Made by a program: the position numbers and the translations under genes. From Chrysomallon squamiferum (lineage: Eukaryota; Mollusca; Gastropoda; Neomphalida; Peltospiridae): a stretch of 64,000 bases of DNA. The stretch spans positions 38,939,251-39,003,250 of the forward strand of contig CM022670.1 in NCBI GenBank assembly GCA_012295275.1, read 5' to 3'. Shown here in pieces: positions 1-14,004 of this stretch. Under the pieces are notes generated by a model. That model was not told the origin of the DNA and searched no databases. It saw only the letters and a program-made list of their open reading frames with translations. Positions within the stretch are counted from its first letter, which is position 1; the number at the start of each line of letters is the position of its first letter.

Positions 1-147
1 AAAATTTTTAATTTTTTACACTCATAAATTTATTTAAAGTTCTTATTTATCGGTAATTTTTTCAAAACTGTTATTTGTGAAATATTTAAACATTATGAGA
101 TGTATATGATTAGAAAAGTAATTTTTTTAAATTAAATAAAGTTTTAC

Positions 148-3100
148 TTCAGTTTTTTCAGGCTTTGGATGGAATCGTGTTGGAGGAAGATACAGCTGGA
201 GTCGCACTTTGTTGTCAACATTTATTTTGTTGTTTGCTCCTCGTATCTGGAGAAAAGTAATTTTTATTTTAATACTTATTTATTTATTATAATTTTTTTT
301 TAATTAAAGTCATTAATATTTTCAGAAATTTGATCTTGTAAATTATCCTGCTAATTGTATATAATAAATTTAAAATTTAACAAATACATTTAAACCCTCT
401 CACTGCATTATTTTTGTATGTTAAACATTTATTTTTGAACAAAGAAAGAATATATGAAGAGTTTGGTTCCAAAACGCTGTAAATCCATTTTCTCAAATTT
501 ATAACTTTATGGAACAAAGGTCTATAGTCTACTGTGTAGATCAGAGGCAGATATAGAATTTTTGAGAAAAATTGAACAGCCATCAAATGCTGAACTTTTG
601 GTCGTATTTTTTTTATTAATTTTGATTTTGGCGTTTATCGTGTTTTGAAATTAAAGTCTTCATATAATAATGACTGTTCCAATGATCCAAGACTTTAAAC
701 ATGGCTACCTTTAAGAAAGCCCAAGCTATGCGATGCCAACCTCCTTCTTGTTTGATGTTGCTGTATTTCTGAGCTGCTGCATTCATACTGACAAAATCCA
801 AAAGCTGAAATCAGAATGAACATATTCTTGTAACATTTTCAAAAAATCCAAAATTTTATAAATTATTTTAAAATTAAATCAGAATGAACATATTCTTGTA
901 ACCATTTAACTAACAAATTTACCCAAATTATAAATTTTAATAAAAATGTCACAAATATAAACTACAAATTACAAATTTTAATATAAATTTCATCATTATC
1001 AAAATAACTAACTTTTAACAAAAATATCATAACTTTCATACAAATTTGATGTTTACAAAGGTGAACTGTTTGTTACTTGAACAACATTTTTATTATGTGT
1101 GAAAACAGCTAAACTTCAATGACGTAAGTTTCGTAACTTAGAGATATAAAATTATCTGCACTGTAGTGAGAATAAAGCTTTAAGCATTACACTGTATGAA
1201 AATTAAGTAATGTTCAGTTAAATACTAACCTCAAAAAACACAATGACATTTGACTTCTCACTTATGAAATAGTTGAAATTTTCATTGAACACCAGCAGTT
1301 CTTCCCAAACGGGTAAAACTGATCTACAAAAAAAAAAACATCACAAGAATTAAAACAAATAAAACAAAGATATGTAATATCAGTAATACAATGGTTCCTC
1401 TGATTGTTACATACCACAGATACCATTACTAACTTTTTTCTTATGCATCTCTTTAGAAATATAAATTAAAATAATAAATTCTTCATACAAATGACATTCT
1501 TAGAAACATTAAGTACTTAATATTAGCTATGGAATCTTCTTAGTAGAATCTAATTTGAGTTTCCCTTTCAGCTGATAGAAAACAGGAATCAAAGATTCTT
1601 ATTAAAACTGTCTGGACACAGAACAAGACCACTTTATATAAACTAGAAAGAAAATAAAACATGTTTGCACAACTTACTTGTGCTGCTTGAAGTCAAAAGG
1701 TTGGGTCATAATAGGAAGGATGTGAGACAACTGTTCATTTTCAACTTCATAGTAAGAACTGACTGGTCTGTTTCTGAAATATTATTTTAAAAAATCAAAA
1801 TTTAAATGCATAGATATTAGCATTGTTAAATATGAATATTCAAATTTTAGTTTTCTTCATTGTGGTACTGTTTAAATAATAAATCAATTTTTTAATGTTT
1901 TTTTATTAAATATAAAAACAATAAAATAAAAAAAAATTGTTATTTACCTATCTGTAGATGTATTTAGACATCTGAACTAATGCTACTTTTAGTTAATAAA
2001 ACAAGCAAATAAAATAATGACAAAAAATGTGTTCTTTCACCTCATCAGTACCAAATATTACATTTCTTACTGAATAACTACGACCAGGTTATATAAATTA
2101 TATTTTAAATAAACATTTTCATTCACTGGTTTGTGTATACGACTGTGCTTAAATCTGTCTATACTTCTCAAAACTGTGTGAACGAAACCGTGTATGAAGA
2201 ATTACTTGTGCTGTTTGGTGAGGTAGTAGCCAGTTTTGATGTCGACGATGTGAACTCGCACTAGAGGATGCATGATGTTGAAGTCATTCTTCAGCTTGTC
2301 TGTGCGGTGAACCATGACACTCAAAACTCTGCCATCATCCTCCACTTCAGGTTCTTTTGATATCTCCTCTTCCTCTTGTGGAGTGATTTCATCTGACGTC
2401 CAAAATACATTTTTTATTATTTGACGTGTGTATAAATTATATCCACTTATATAACAAAAAGTACCAGTTAAATTTAGTGATATGTTTTGAAATAATGTTA
2501 GTAAAGCAGGACAGTAAGCACAAAAAGTAATTTCATAAAAACAGATCTAAGTATTTGTTGTCATTGAATTTTGTTTTCGTATGAGAATATGACATCATGT
2601 ACTTGGCACTGAAGATAATATTGATTGATATAACACAAATAAAGATGCAAGTTTTTCATTCTTTTTTAAACTGAAATAATGATGGAATATTTGTTTTCTT
2701 TATTGATAGTAAAATTTTATATCTAATTTAAAATTTAAAAAAAATAAAATAATATAATATAATAACTGCAAGCAACCGTCAATATGCAAAACAAAATCTT
2801 AAAATTTTAGGTAATATTTCTTTTATGCCTAGCTGGTTATCATCCAAGGAATCTGATGTGAGTAAAATATCCCAAAACCTGAACAGACTTTGCTTTATCA
2901 GTATTTTCCTTCTTTAAATGTTGAAATAATCTACATAATAAAAAAATTTGAGTGATTTATTAAGAACCAAATGGCTTTTCTAATAAAATTCTTTACCTTC
3001 TTTTTTCTTTTTCTTTTTTTTTTTTTTTCTCTTGTCTTCGATTCTGTTTCCTCTTCTGGGTGTTCACCACCAGACTGTTAATTAAATTAATATCCATTAT

Positions 3101-6100
3101 TTAATTTATTTTATTAATTAGCTGACTGACCAAGGGTGATTGGTTTTGAAAAAAATGCAAGAGAGATAATAGTTAAGATAAACTCCATCATTTAACTAGA
3201 TGAACCTTCCCTGAGACAGAATTTTGATAAATTAGCTGTAATTTGCATTGCAGTATACAGAGATCAAACTCTACAATTTTAAAATACATGGGGAAACATT
3301 TGATTTTTTTTTTTTTTTTTTTGTCTAATTGTAACACCAATGAAATGATGACAAATAGTGGCAAGTTACAAAGACAAAAGAATGCATTTAATAAACATCT
3401 GATAACAAATCAGAAAATAGTGAATTCATCTAAAAGATGTGAATGGGTATGACTAGCATTAAAAGTGACCTATTACTGCATAAAAATTAATTACATGCTT
3501 TTAAAAGACAACAGAAGCATGTAAAAGATTGGACGATTAAACAATGTTTGTGTATTTAAAACACATACCTGTGTCTTTTCTACTTCAATTTTCTCTTTTT
3601 CTTCTTCAGCTTTCTCTTTTCTTCTGGATCCATTGAAAGAACTTTGGTTTCTTCAGTATCAACTGGTGTTTTTGTTCTTTTCTTCTTCTTTGGTTTTGTT
3701 TTGTCAATTACAGGTGTTTCTTCTGCTGTTTTCTCTTTGTGACTTTCAGGCAACAGTGCCTCCCTGAAAACATAAAACTTTATATAGACACCTTACTTTT
3801 TGAACACATGAAATAGTGATGCCATTTGTTAATAATCCAGTCCACGGATAAATGCCAAATGGGTGCAAATTACATATGTTTTAGTATATTAGTAGACTAA
3901 TTTTATGAAATTTGAATTAATGTTATTTTCCTCGTGAAATTTAGGTGGGCCACTCAGAAAGCTGCAAGCTGCAATTTGCCCAAGGCTTTACCAGGCTTAA
4001 AGTCAGTGCTTTAATTACATGTGTTCTAACGATGGAAGTTTCAATTCCTATGCTTTAACAATGAAGTTTTATGCCAGTGCTCTAACAATGGAACTTCAGG
4101 CAGGTGCACTATCTGCAGAGATTCAGGCTGGTGCTATAACCATCATGCAGCATCAGGCCAGTACTGGAATAAAAGAACTTCACACAAAACTAGTTCGGCT
4201 TGAAAAGTATATATACTTATTTTACAGGTCTCAGCATAACACATACCTGTATTATTTATTACCTGTATTATTTATTGTGGTATTTTAACAGATATTTTTA
4301 TTTACTTACATCTCTATGACAGTTTCTTTCTTTTCTTCAGGTTCCTGAGTCTTTTCTTTCTTTTTCTTTTTTCGTGTGATTTTAACTGGTGTCTCGTCAA
4401 TCAACTGTACTTTGTCTCGATTTTCTCTGTTTGCTTTTTCTTCAGAAGCTTCTACACAGTGAGAAAACAAATTATATTTCATTTAATCGACAGTTCTTTA
4501 GATTAGTAACATTTTACATAATACAGTTCACATATAATATTATAATGGTGATATAATCAATCAGTTTGTTGTCATTATTTGTCAATCTTTTTTTTAAAGA
4601 AATAAATCGAATTACTCAAATGATATTGGTAGAATATCAAAATTCTTTTTTAATATATGAAAAAAACCTTATCTGATAAGCTGAATTATTGTTTAATTAT
4701 TGAGTCATATTCATTTCTATTAAATGCATAAAAGAAATGCTGTTGTTTTAATTAAAATAATAATTTTTCGACATTATTCAACATAAAATGCTAAAATGAA
4801 CAGATAATCTAAATATAGAGAAAACAATCTATCACAAAAATAAAACATTTAAGAGAACACAAAATAAAATTGAAAAAAATGTATGTGACTTTTCTTATAT
4901 TATAGAAAAAAATATATATACATATATATATTTTAAAATTGTTTTATATCAATATATACTTACTCAGCTAGCCTATTTAAAAATACATAAATAAGTAAAT
5001 AAACAAATAGACAATATATCCCTAAATTTATAACATACTTGTATCTTTTTCTTCTTTTTTCATTTTTTGTCTTCTTTTGTTACTTTTTTCATTTTTAGGA
5101 CTGTTGTCAGGATCATAAGTGTTGGCTGCAAGGGTTTCATCTTCATCTTTGTGCAGTCCTACAATACCTTTACCTTTCCTTAACGATTCCAGCTTCAAAA
5201 ATAAAATAGAGAGTAGTAATAAAAATAACACCAGTAACAACAAAAGCATCAATAGTAGCAATAACAATAACAGCATTAATACTAACATTAATAACAATAA
5301 TAGCATTAATACTAACATTAATAACTAAAATAATAACAATAATAGCATTAATACGAATATTAACAATCAAAACTAGTAATAGTAACAATAACAGTAAAAT
5401 ACTGATTATTTTTCATGTAAATTCATGAAAAAGTTATTTTTATAATGGATATGATTTTTTATCTGCATTCTGGATTAATTAGTAATTTAATATATTTTAT
5501 TTAATCTTTGCTTACAGCAAGGCTGGAATAAAAATCTTCAGTAAATTATTACTGACTGATAATTCAAAGACTAAATCCACATCACCAATGTCAGCAAACG
5601 TCTTGAATTGTTCAAGTTTGAACTTTTAAAACTCACCATTTCTGACTCCCTTTCAGGACTTTTTGTTTTCTTCTTTTTCTTCTTCTTTTCTTTTGCATCA
5701 CTATCAAAGTACAATATGTTAGGTATAAAAATAACTATCAAAATACAACATATATATATATATTTAATAAAAAAGAAGAAGAATCACAGTGTTTGAGATC
5801 ACAAAGGTTGTGTTTCATGTAGGATGTAAAACAAATATCTATATAACACAGAAAAAAAAAGGAATTATTTTTTGTTTTGTTTTTTTAAAATGTTAGAGTA
5901 TAGTGATATGAAATAAGCTTTGTAAGTGTTTGTTATTATATTTTACATAAATGTAGATACAGCAATAATTATATTTCTGGACTAAAATCATTCAAAATGT
6001 ACTTCACTGATTTTATCTTCAGGACTAAAATAATACACATATACATATACATATACACACACATATATATACATATACACACACACACACACATAAACAC

Positions 6101-6129
6101 ACATAGACACATACATAAACACACACACT

Positions 6130-6176
<47 letters not shown>

Positions 6177-7965
6177 ACACACACACATCTACATCAACTT
6201 ACTTGGCTGTTTGCTGTACAACCTGTTCTAACAATTCTCTGATTCTTTGATCTGTTTCAACTGATTCAGCTGAAAATTATATATAACAATTAAAGTTAGT
6301 AAAAAAAAAAAAAAAATTTACATTTATAAAATTATATGAAACTTCCCCAACATTAATTAAGCTTATGATATCAATGATATTCAAAGCTGTAATATGTTTT
6401 TTATAGAAAAAATTAACTGACAGAATATATCATGAGACTATATGGGTACCCAATCAACATTCCTTGATAACCATAACCCACCCCAGCCAAATATATCAAA
6501 ATTGGTTTATCAAAAACAATAGAAAAAACAACCTAATTGTGGGAAGGTGCACATAAAGACTATTTGCTGCTAACTGATAAAAATGCTGAACACAGTTGTG
6601 ACAGAATTTCCTTTCTTGATCATTATTAGCATTAGTTTTTTTTTTTTTATGTAATATATTTTACAGACAACAGCCATTACTACAAAAATTCACCGAAATG
6701 TGACAATCTAAACAAAATGACTTACTTAAAGGAATTTCTTCTGAAGAGGTTTGTTTCATCTTTTTCTTTTGCTTTCTTGGCTTAGCCACAACAACATCTA
6801 CAACAGAGTCGAAACCAGTTTTTCATGTAACCCATGTCAATTCTTAACATTATCTTATGATTCATATGCATGCAATAATTTATTTTAAATTCATTATTAG
6901 ACAGATATAATTAAAGACAATGTCTATGAGAAGCAGAAAACAACAGTTGAAAACATTTTGTTTTAAACTACATTTTTAGCACAAAAATATTTGTAAGAAA
7001 AAGTCATCTATAAATAAACTGAGTTTCAGTTCTATATAAATATTTGTTCTTTTGGGGGGTTTTTGGGGGGAGTTGGAGTGTGTTTTTTTATTTTATTTTA
7101 TATATCTTTTGTTGTTTATTTTTGTTTGTTTTTTTGGCTTTTAAATTACTTTACTGAACACTACATTATAAGTTCAGTATCAACTTCAAAATAGACTAAA
7201 TGTTGAAATCATCTGCAATAAAAAGGTATTAGTTAATAAATGCTGCAGTTCTCCAAATATTGTAATAAAAGTAACTAAACTACAAATAGATTTCAATAAA
7301 ATTAACTGTTAAATTGTGGAGAAACGCACTGAAATTTGTATTTTTTAATTAGTACCAAATTAAAAGTCTTCTTTTATATATGATTCTGAACTTCAATTTG
7401 GCTTAGCTATAATAATAAAAATAATAATAATAATGTGAGCTACATGATAACTTTATAAACGAATGCAGGTTTTACTGGCATTTTTTTCGGAAGTATTTTC
7501 CTGGTTGCTATCTGTCTGGCTTAAAATGGCAAACAGTGTCACTGTCACTCAGTCAATGAAAGTTTAATTCGTGTTCAACTTTAAAAGAAGCATATTAAGT
7601 ATTGTTTATAACACAATTGATGAATATTAAGTATTGTTTATAACACAATAGATGAATATTTTTAAAACTCCATAATTAACAGCAACAACAATAATAATGA
7701 CATATCTAACAGTTACGAATTCACAACAACTGATTGCAGCGTAACATATTAAATGTACATAATATTCAAGTTGAATCTTGTCGCATAGCACCTGCAGGCG
7801 AGCTACACAGTTAATTCAACATAATCGTCGCGCGCGAACCAAATTATAGATTATTGTTATCAATATTAGCATCCATTTTTAAATAAAAATCTCAAGATTG
7901 AAAACTGAGGGATTTCATTATAAACGTTAACTAACTGTCGCAAAACACTAACCATCTTCCGCCAT
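148..7965 (-). CDS. AHI1: AHI1/jouberin, N-terminal and C2-domain exons (partial, continues past left edge)
   Basis: Jouberin is a ciliary transition-zone and basal-body scaffold (Joubert syndrome protein in humans). Thirteen coding exons, all GT..AG, in transcription order: 7953-7965 (ATG at 7965), 6726-6797, 6203-6269, 5637-5700, 5039-5192, 4310-4451, 3569-3763, 2997-3074, 2206-2392, 1678-1773, 1230-1323, 709-804, 148-246. Exons 1-8 encode a Lys/Glu-rich region with KKKKK-type runs, as in the family. Exon 9 gives [20 protein letters not shown], exon 10 [11 protein letters not shown] and [12 protein letters not shown], exon 11 [14 protein letters not shown], exon 12 LLDFVSM and HRIAWAFLK, exon 13 [12 protein letters not shown]. 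These match the C2-like domain of vertebrate AHI1 in order, which I recognise directly. Phases agree at every junction except that exons 7 (195 nt) and 8 (78 nt) each behave as one base short. The WD40 repeats and SH3 domain would lie beyond position 1. Confidence 0.9.
810..904. repeat. 27-bp direct duplication in AHI1 intron
   Basis: The segment beginning atcagaatgaacatattctt occurs at about 810 and again about 68 bp further on at about 878. The first copy abuts the splice acceptor of the exon at 709-804, so the duplication may have come from a short local slippage event. No function is apparent. Confidence 0.7.
3950..4200. repeat. degenerate 27-bp tandem repeat in AHI1 intron 6
   Basis: Four to five diverged units starting tgctttaac / tgctctaac / tgcactatc / tgctataacc and ending ..caggcagg or ..caggctgg lie between the exons at 3569-3763 and 4310-4451. 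The unit is 27 bp (one is 30), so the plus strand stays open and reads as a nine-residue repeat of the form ALTMELQAG. There is no other sign of a plus-strand gene, and a minisatellite is the simpler reading. Confidence 0.55.
5205..5400. repeat. AT-rich minisatellite in AHI1 intron 4
   Basis: Repeated units of roughly 33 bp built on agcattaatactaacatta lie directly upstream of the acceptor of exon 5039-5192. They fall in the intron only. The in-frame readings across them are low-complexity artefacts. Confidence 0.6.
6037..6188. repeat. (AC)n/(AT)n microsatellite in AHI1 intron 3
   Basis: A long alternating purine-pyrimidine run, mostly CA with ATAC interruptions, ends about 15 bp from the donor of exon 6203-6269. 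Read in the AHI1 sense it is a (TG)n tract just inside the intron. Confidence 0.9.
7590..7660. repeat. two-copy 31-bp direct repeat in AHI1 intron 1
   Basis: The segment attaagtattgtttataaca with its flank is present twice in tandem, with one substitution (cacaattgatg against cacaatagatg). No known element is recognised. Confidence 0.75.
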
Positions 7966-9700
7966 TGTTGTTTATGTTTAGGTCAGAAGAAATCTAGGTT
8001 GATCGTTTTCATTGGGTAAAATTAAAACCATTATTTACACGGTAGCCGGCTTCCATATCTCAGAAAAAAGAAAAGGAGAAAGTGAGGGAGAGTGACAGAG
8101 AAAAACTAATTTCTCAGTGTATTTGTACATATCAGTATATTATAATACAGTCGTCATCTGAAAACAAAGGAACAAAAGTTTCTTAAGCGATGACGCCGAT
8201 GTATAATTCAAATCAGTAACATCAATGTATCCATTATCGACAGGAAGTTTATTATCTCATAATCGCATTGCTTAATAAAAATATCTGGAGCTGTAGATGA
8301 CAAGTCTTCCATGCTGTACTGCATTTACTTCATATTGAACAGGACATGCTTTCACGGAATTATTCATTAAGAGAACTATAGAAACACGATAAACATTACA
8401 TAACAAAATTATGTGAATTATATATTATATATTAAATATATTTTTTTAAATTTCACTTCATAATTTTTAAATATTTATTTATTTTTAATGTTAAATTGTT
8501 ATTTTATTTTAATGGTTAAATTATTATTTTATTTTTAAAATAATGGCTAAATTCACATCAATTTTAATTCCATAGATTTTAGATGCTAAGGAAACGATAT
8601 TTGTTCGCCATAATTATGTGATGAGTTTAACTATAAGGTGTTTGGTTGTTTTTGGTCGACTAATATTTTAAAATTTTATTTTAATATTGCCGTTATTATC
8701 CGATAAAATAAATTAATAAATGAAACATATGTCAATTTTTATTTTCAATTCATTTTAATTTTATAATTTTTGTAAATCACTCTAATAACTAACTATAATT
8801 ATATTTGTCTTTCAGTGAAAATGTTTATTAAATCGATCTCACGTATTCTAAACTAGAATTCATTAATATTTTATGTGTGGGTCCTAAGTGTTAAATAAAT
8901 AAGTCTGAAACAATAATTCAAAATTAATTCGTTTATTATTATTAACTGTTATCATAATCATCATCTTAATTATTACCATCATCACGATTTTCGACATCAC
9001 ATATACAAAATACTTCATGTATTTGAAAAAAGGGAAGGGAAATAACTCCAATATTCATGATCAAAACGTAAATAAACGCATATTTTGTTCGACACATTTT
9101 AATATTTATGGTTCAAGAGATCAATATGCATTATGTGCGTGTTAATTTTTACATGAATGTATATATACATACTTTCATATACTTCCAAATCTACACAGTG
9201 TTTTATCTATTTTGTAAAATGATTACAGTGTGTATGTGTATGTGAAATGAAAACCCATGTGGTATCTTTGACCAATGTTATCGTTTCATGGTAAGAAATA
9301 TTTTGTGTATACTTTCAGACTAGAAAGAACATACAGGTATTGTTCCCGGAGCCTACTACACTTCATGCCAGCTGTCTAACTATAGAACATCATCAACATG
9401 CAGTTAACACAGGCTTGAACGTTATATTCAAGTTTTATCACCGTAATTAGGATAAAGACATCTGTCACATCTGCTATTTTTATCACGCACGCTGTTGCAT
9501 TATACAATATTTTATGATAATGCTAACGAACAATATGTAACACATATCGCCTCGATTCTGTTTGAAGCGTTAAACTGATAGGCCATTTGCATTACTACTA
9601 CTACTATACTATTACTGCATATAGCACATATACCATCACTACTAATTCTACACTACTAATAACAATGAGATCAATGATGACATTTTCTAAAACCTCTAAG
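7966..9700. other. AHI1 5' flank and start of gene desert
   Basis: The stretch upstream of the AHI1 start codon should hold its promoter. An inverted CCAAT box (ATTGG at 8011-8015) is the only recognisable element, and no TATA box or clear RFX X-box could be read. A CG-rich patch (cgtcgcgcgcg at about 7827) sits just inside intron 1. From about 8400 onwards the sequence is AT-rich with no open frame resembling a gene. At about 9030 there is one copy of a GGGAAATAACTC-type motif. Confidence 0.3.
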
Positions 9701-9739
9701 GCATGTACTTTTAAGGACCCAAACACGTTAGATATTAAC

Positions 9740-10180
9740 TCAAAATGTCATCCAGTTTAACCGTTTCGATTCTGGTTGCAGAAACACCAATCATTTATTT
9801 ATATTCCGTTTGGAATTCTGTTAGTCGAAGTATTGTCATGTTCTTTTCGACGTCGGTGCCAACTCGTCGCCAGCAGCGATTCTGGTATCATCCTCATGGA
9901 CGATTCATCGATTTAGCTGGTCCACGGCGACTGTTAATAATGAAAAATGTATGCCTTTGATTAAACACCATGCAAAGTTTGACAGGTGAAGTAAGACCGG
10001 ACGACAATGACGATGATATCAGATGGGACAGCCCGGCCACAGAATACTCTCTGCAAATCGAATAGCCAAGTCCCACGTGGCCGAGTTAGGTTTTTACCGT
10101 GGCGCATTTTCATTGGCTGAATCCGAAAGAGCATGTGCCGTGCAGGAACGAACAAATTCAAGTGAGAATTCATTGATTAA
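9740..10180. other. GC-richer island, function unknown
   Basis: About 430 bp with noticeably higher GC and CpG content than its surroundings (cgacgtcggtgcc, gtcccacgtggccgag). Short ORFs exist on both strands but none resembles a known protein or has convincing splice signals. An E-box-like gacaggtg and an ATTGG (inverted CCAAT) are present. It may be an unrecognised exon, a promoter or a conserved non-coding element. Confidence 0.25.
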
Positions 10181-13100
10181 TTTATTCTAAGGATCGATCA
10201 TATCTATTCATTCAAGATGGAAGATAGAAGAAGTACAAAATGACCAAAGTATTGTGATATTAAAATAATACGTTTTTTCTAAGAGTCGGAAAGTTTATTT
10301 TGTACCACTTTATTTTTATAGGTCTAATTAATACAGTATAAAATTACCAGTCTGTGTTATATATAAAGTATATTCTTACTGCTGCATTAATTACCAGCAT
10401 CACCATCGCTGATAGTACCTTGACCACCACTATGTTGCTGTTGTTTACGATGTTTCAACACCAAATTTTTGTTTTATTTTATTATTATTATTATAATTTT
10501 TTTTTCAAGATAACGCCTACGATAAAGAAATATGATTAATAATCATCAGTTATTTTTACAAAAACAATAAATAATTCATTATTAGTATTTATTACTGCTT
10601 TCAGTAGAATGGGTAATATAATCCTAGCACAAAAAAGTTACGTGGCCTAAGCCCTCGTGAAAGTAATTAAGGTGCGACAGGAAGGAATCTAGAATTTTTA
10701 GAAGGGATGGGGCATTGCCATATATGTAAGTATTTGCAGGACTTTTTATCTCGGTAAGACGTGAAGACTGGATTCCATATTAAAATAAGAAAATGAAGAA
10801 GAAGAAGAAGAAGAAGATTAAAAAAAAAAAAATACGCATGGTAATTTATTTCCAGCAAGGAAGGGAAATATGTTACTATGAGGATAGGGTAAAGGAGAAG
10901 TAAAAAAAAAAAAAAAAAAAATTGTTTTTTTATGTATTATTAACAACTGGAAGAAATCTGAAAACTCTAAAAAAAAAAAAAAAAAAAAAAAATGGTTAGC
11001 GCTGGACAACCTTGGACACGAAACGATAACTTTTGAAATTCAGCATATTCGGACCAGCACGAGCAGACGACCGTATTGTTAACTAAAAACACACGAGCAA
11101 TCATTTTTAAAGAAAAGTCGAGATACTCATCATTGACGAGTGGAGGCTTATCAAATATTTATCTCGACACTGCAGCAAATGTAACGTTATCGTCGAGCAC
11201 GGGCTGATGTAAAACAGACGAAGAGCATCATAACAGACGTCCCAACATCAATCACATCGAACACGCAACCATCGGGGTATGTAGCTGTAGGCTGTGCAGA
11301 GGCTGGCGTCATCATCGTATTTAGAAGCAGAATATAATACGTACTCTTCATATCGTTACTGTTAGCATTTGTAGTAATAGTAGTGTTATTACCATTGTTG
11401 TTGTTGTCGTTGTTGTTGTCATTATGTACATACAAACACAAAGCAACAATAGCAAACAAACAAAAGAACACACGCAAAAAAAAAAAAAAACCCCAAAACC
11501 TCATAAATAACATAAACAAAAATAAAAAATAATAATAAATAAAAATGCAAGCACAAAATTGGATATATATATATTCACGTAGCTCGTTTTCATTCAATTG
11601 TTGGCGTCGTGAATATTAAATACTTTTAATTGTAAAACTGTTATCCACCACCTAGTTCGTTTTCTTATATATTTGTATAAATATATGATGCAGTTCTGCA
11701 CTTAAGGGTACAACTGCAGGTTAATTTACAATCGTTTTCATTTCATTTTTTCTTCAAAGATGTTGCTAAAATAGTCTCTTGGATTTAAAATTTTTAAATA
11801 TTCACCTTATTATTATCTGCATGAATGTAAACTGTAGAAAAATTACACGCACTACATTAGTACTGCTGCTGTTACACTACTAATACTATTATTACTACGT
11901 GTAATAATAATAATAATAATAATAATGAGGAGGAGAAGGAGGATAAATACATTTTTGCAACCTTCTATAGATTGTTTACAATGAATTCACATCACAAAAT
12001 ATATTATTACTTACAGAACAAATACGATGAAATATTAACGGATACCAGATCGTTAATCCAGCTTATCTGTTAAGTACTGGTTCATTCCTTAATTTTCATT
12101 GTTTATTCTACATTTTAAGTATGGTCCAAAAAAACAACAACAAAAAAAGTGCATAGCCAAGTCACTTCTGGTTATAAGCTTACCGGATAAATGGTCTGGT
12201 ATCTATGCATTTATAGAAAACTGTATTGTTATTATTAATATTTATTTATTTATAGATATAATATGGTATAACTAATAAATGTTAATATAAAAAAAAATAT
12301 AAAAGTAAGTAAAAATACAGACGTCTCTGAATTATCTGTGATAAAGAAACTCAGCAAAAAATATGTTCTACACTAAATATTTGTCACATAAATACAAAGT
12401 ATATGTTATTTTAATTAACATAGAAGAGTACACAATGGAAAAGTAAAATAGAAAAATAAATAAAAACATATAAGTAGTTATGACATATATCAAATATTTT
12501 CATTTTATACAAATAATTTTGTCCAAAATTTGCATTTTTCTTCCGATTAAATTGTTCCGTTATTTATCTTAGACATATTTTTTTCTATATAACAGTATAT
12601 GATCAGACTTAAAGTTAGCTGTTTAAAGTGTTTTTATATTTAATATGTTTAAATATATTCAGCTTGGCAATTAACATTATTAAACTGATTATATTATATT
12701 TTTCTGAATAGTTAGGGTTTACCTAAAATAATTGTTTAAACATTTATTTTTAGTCTCCCTTTTGTTCTCAAAATTTACTTTAAACACATTTAATTTTAAT
12801 GCGAGAGTTATACCATATCGATAGATTTAGTATTTTTGCCTTGTCCCTTGTAGCTTCAAATTTTTATAGAAAGTTTGACCATAAATTACATGTAATACAT
12901 TTTTCAAAAACTGTATTATGGTTAACATAATACTTAGCTCAATAAATTCGTTTGTTGTGAAATAAATTTGATACCCATCTCTGTGATATGTGCTAAATAA
13001 ATAATGATACAATAAAGATTATATTTCTTAACCTCTGGATTCGCTTATTTAGATGTGTGTTTGCGCGCGCGCGTGTGTATGTGTGTGTGTGTTTTTGTCC

Positions 13101-13923
13101 TTTCTTTCATTTATTTTGTTCTTAATAAATTCTCAATGTTCTGATGCAGCACTTAGCTTGAAGCTTTATTATATAAATAGAAACAATAAAAGTTTGAATA
13201 TTTAATGATCCCCGAACACTTTTTTATAATCACGATTGTTTGGTTCATAACCTGTTTTTCTCTGCTGGAAGGTTTGATGTGGTTCAGTGGCTGCAGATCA
13301 ATTAGAAAAAAGAAGTAAAATGTAAACCTTATTGTACGTTTGATTTAATGGCACGTAAAGAATACAAAATAATGAATATTAAATTATATGCTTAAAAATT
13401 AGTGCATGGCTCATGTGTTTCTCTGTGTAGAAAATGTACATGTGTGTAACTCTACATATTCAAAATTCACCAAAAGACCTCTCAATATATATTCATTATT
13501 TTCATTTTTTTTTTTCTCTATTATTTCCAAAGTCAGCCATGCTTAAATATTGGCTGCTTGGAAATTGTTTACTGCGCTAGGAAAGAAATTGTAAATTCTG
13601 GTCCTGTATAAGGTTTCAACAGATTAATATGTTTGTATCGATGTCTTGATCTTCATCATCATCGACATTATGTTAGGTCTGACAACTGGTACACACACAG
13701 TCAAATGTTACGTAGATTTTGTATCATCGACAGAAATAATACTGTAATGACAGGAAGGAAACTTTCTTATATGATACAACTTTCTTTTATAATATTATTA
13801 TTAGTAGTAGTAGTAGCAGTAGTAGTAATAGTGGTAGTAGTAGTACTGTTGTTGTTGTTTTATTTTTTAATTACTATTATTACACACTCACATATATAAT
13901 TTTTATTTATTTATTTATTTATT

Positions 13924-14004
<81 letters not shown>

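Noticed and set aside
11187-11597. 136-codon minus-strand open frame
   Set aside because: It is composed of repeat-derived Phe, Leu, Asn and Thr runs (A-rich, GTT/GTC and AAT tracts) with no family resemblance.
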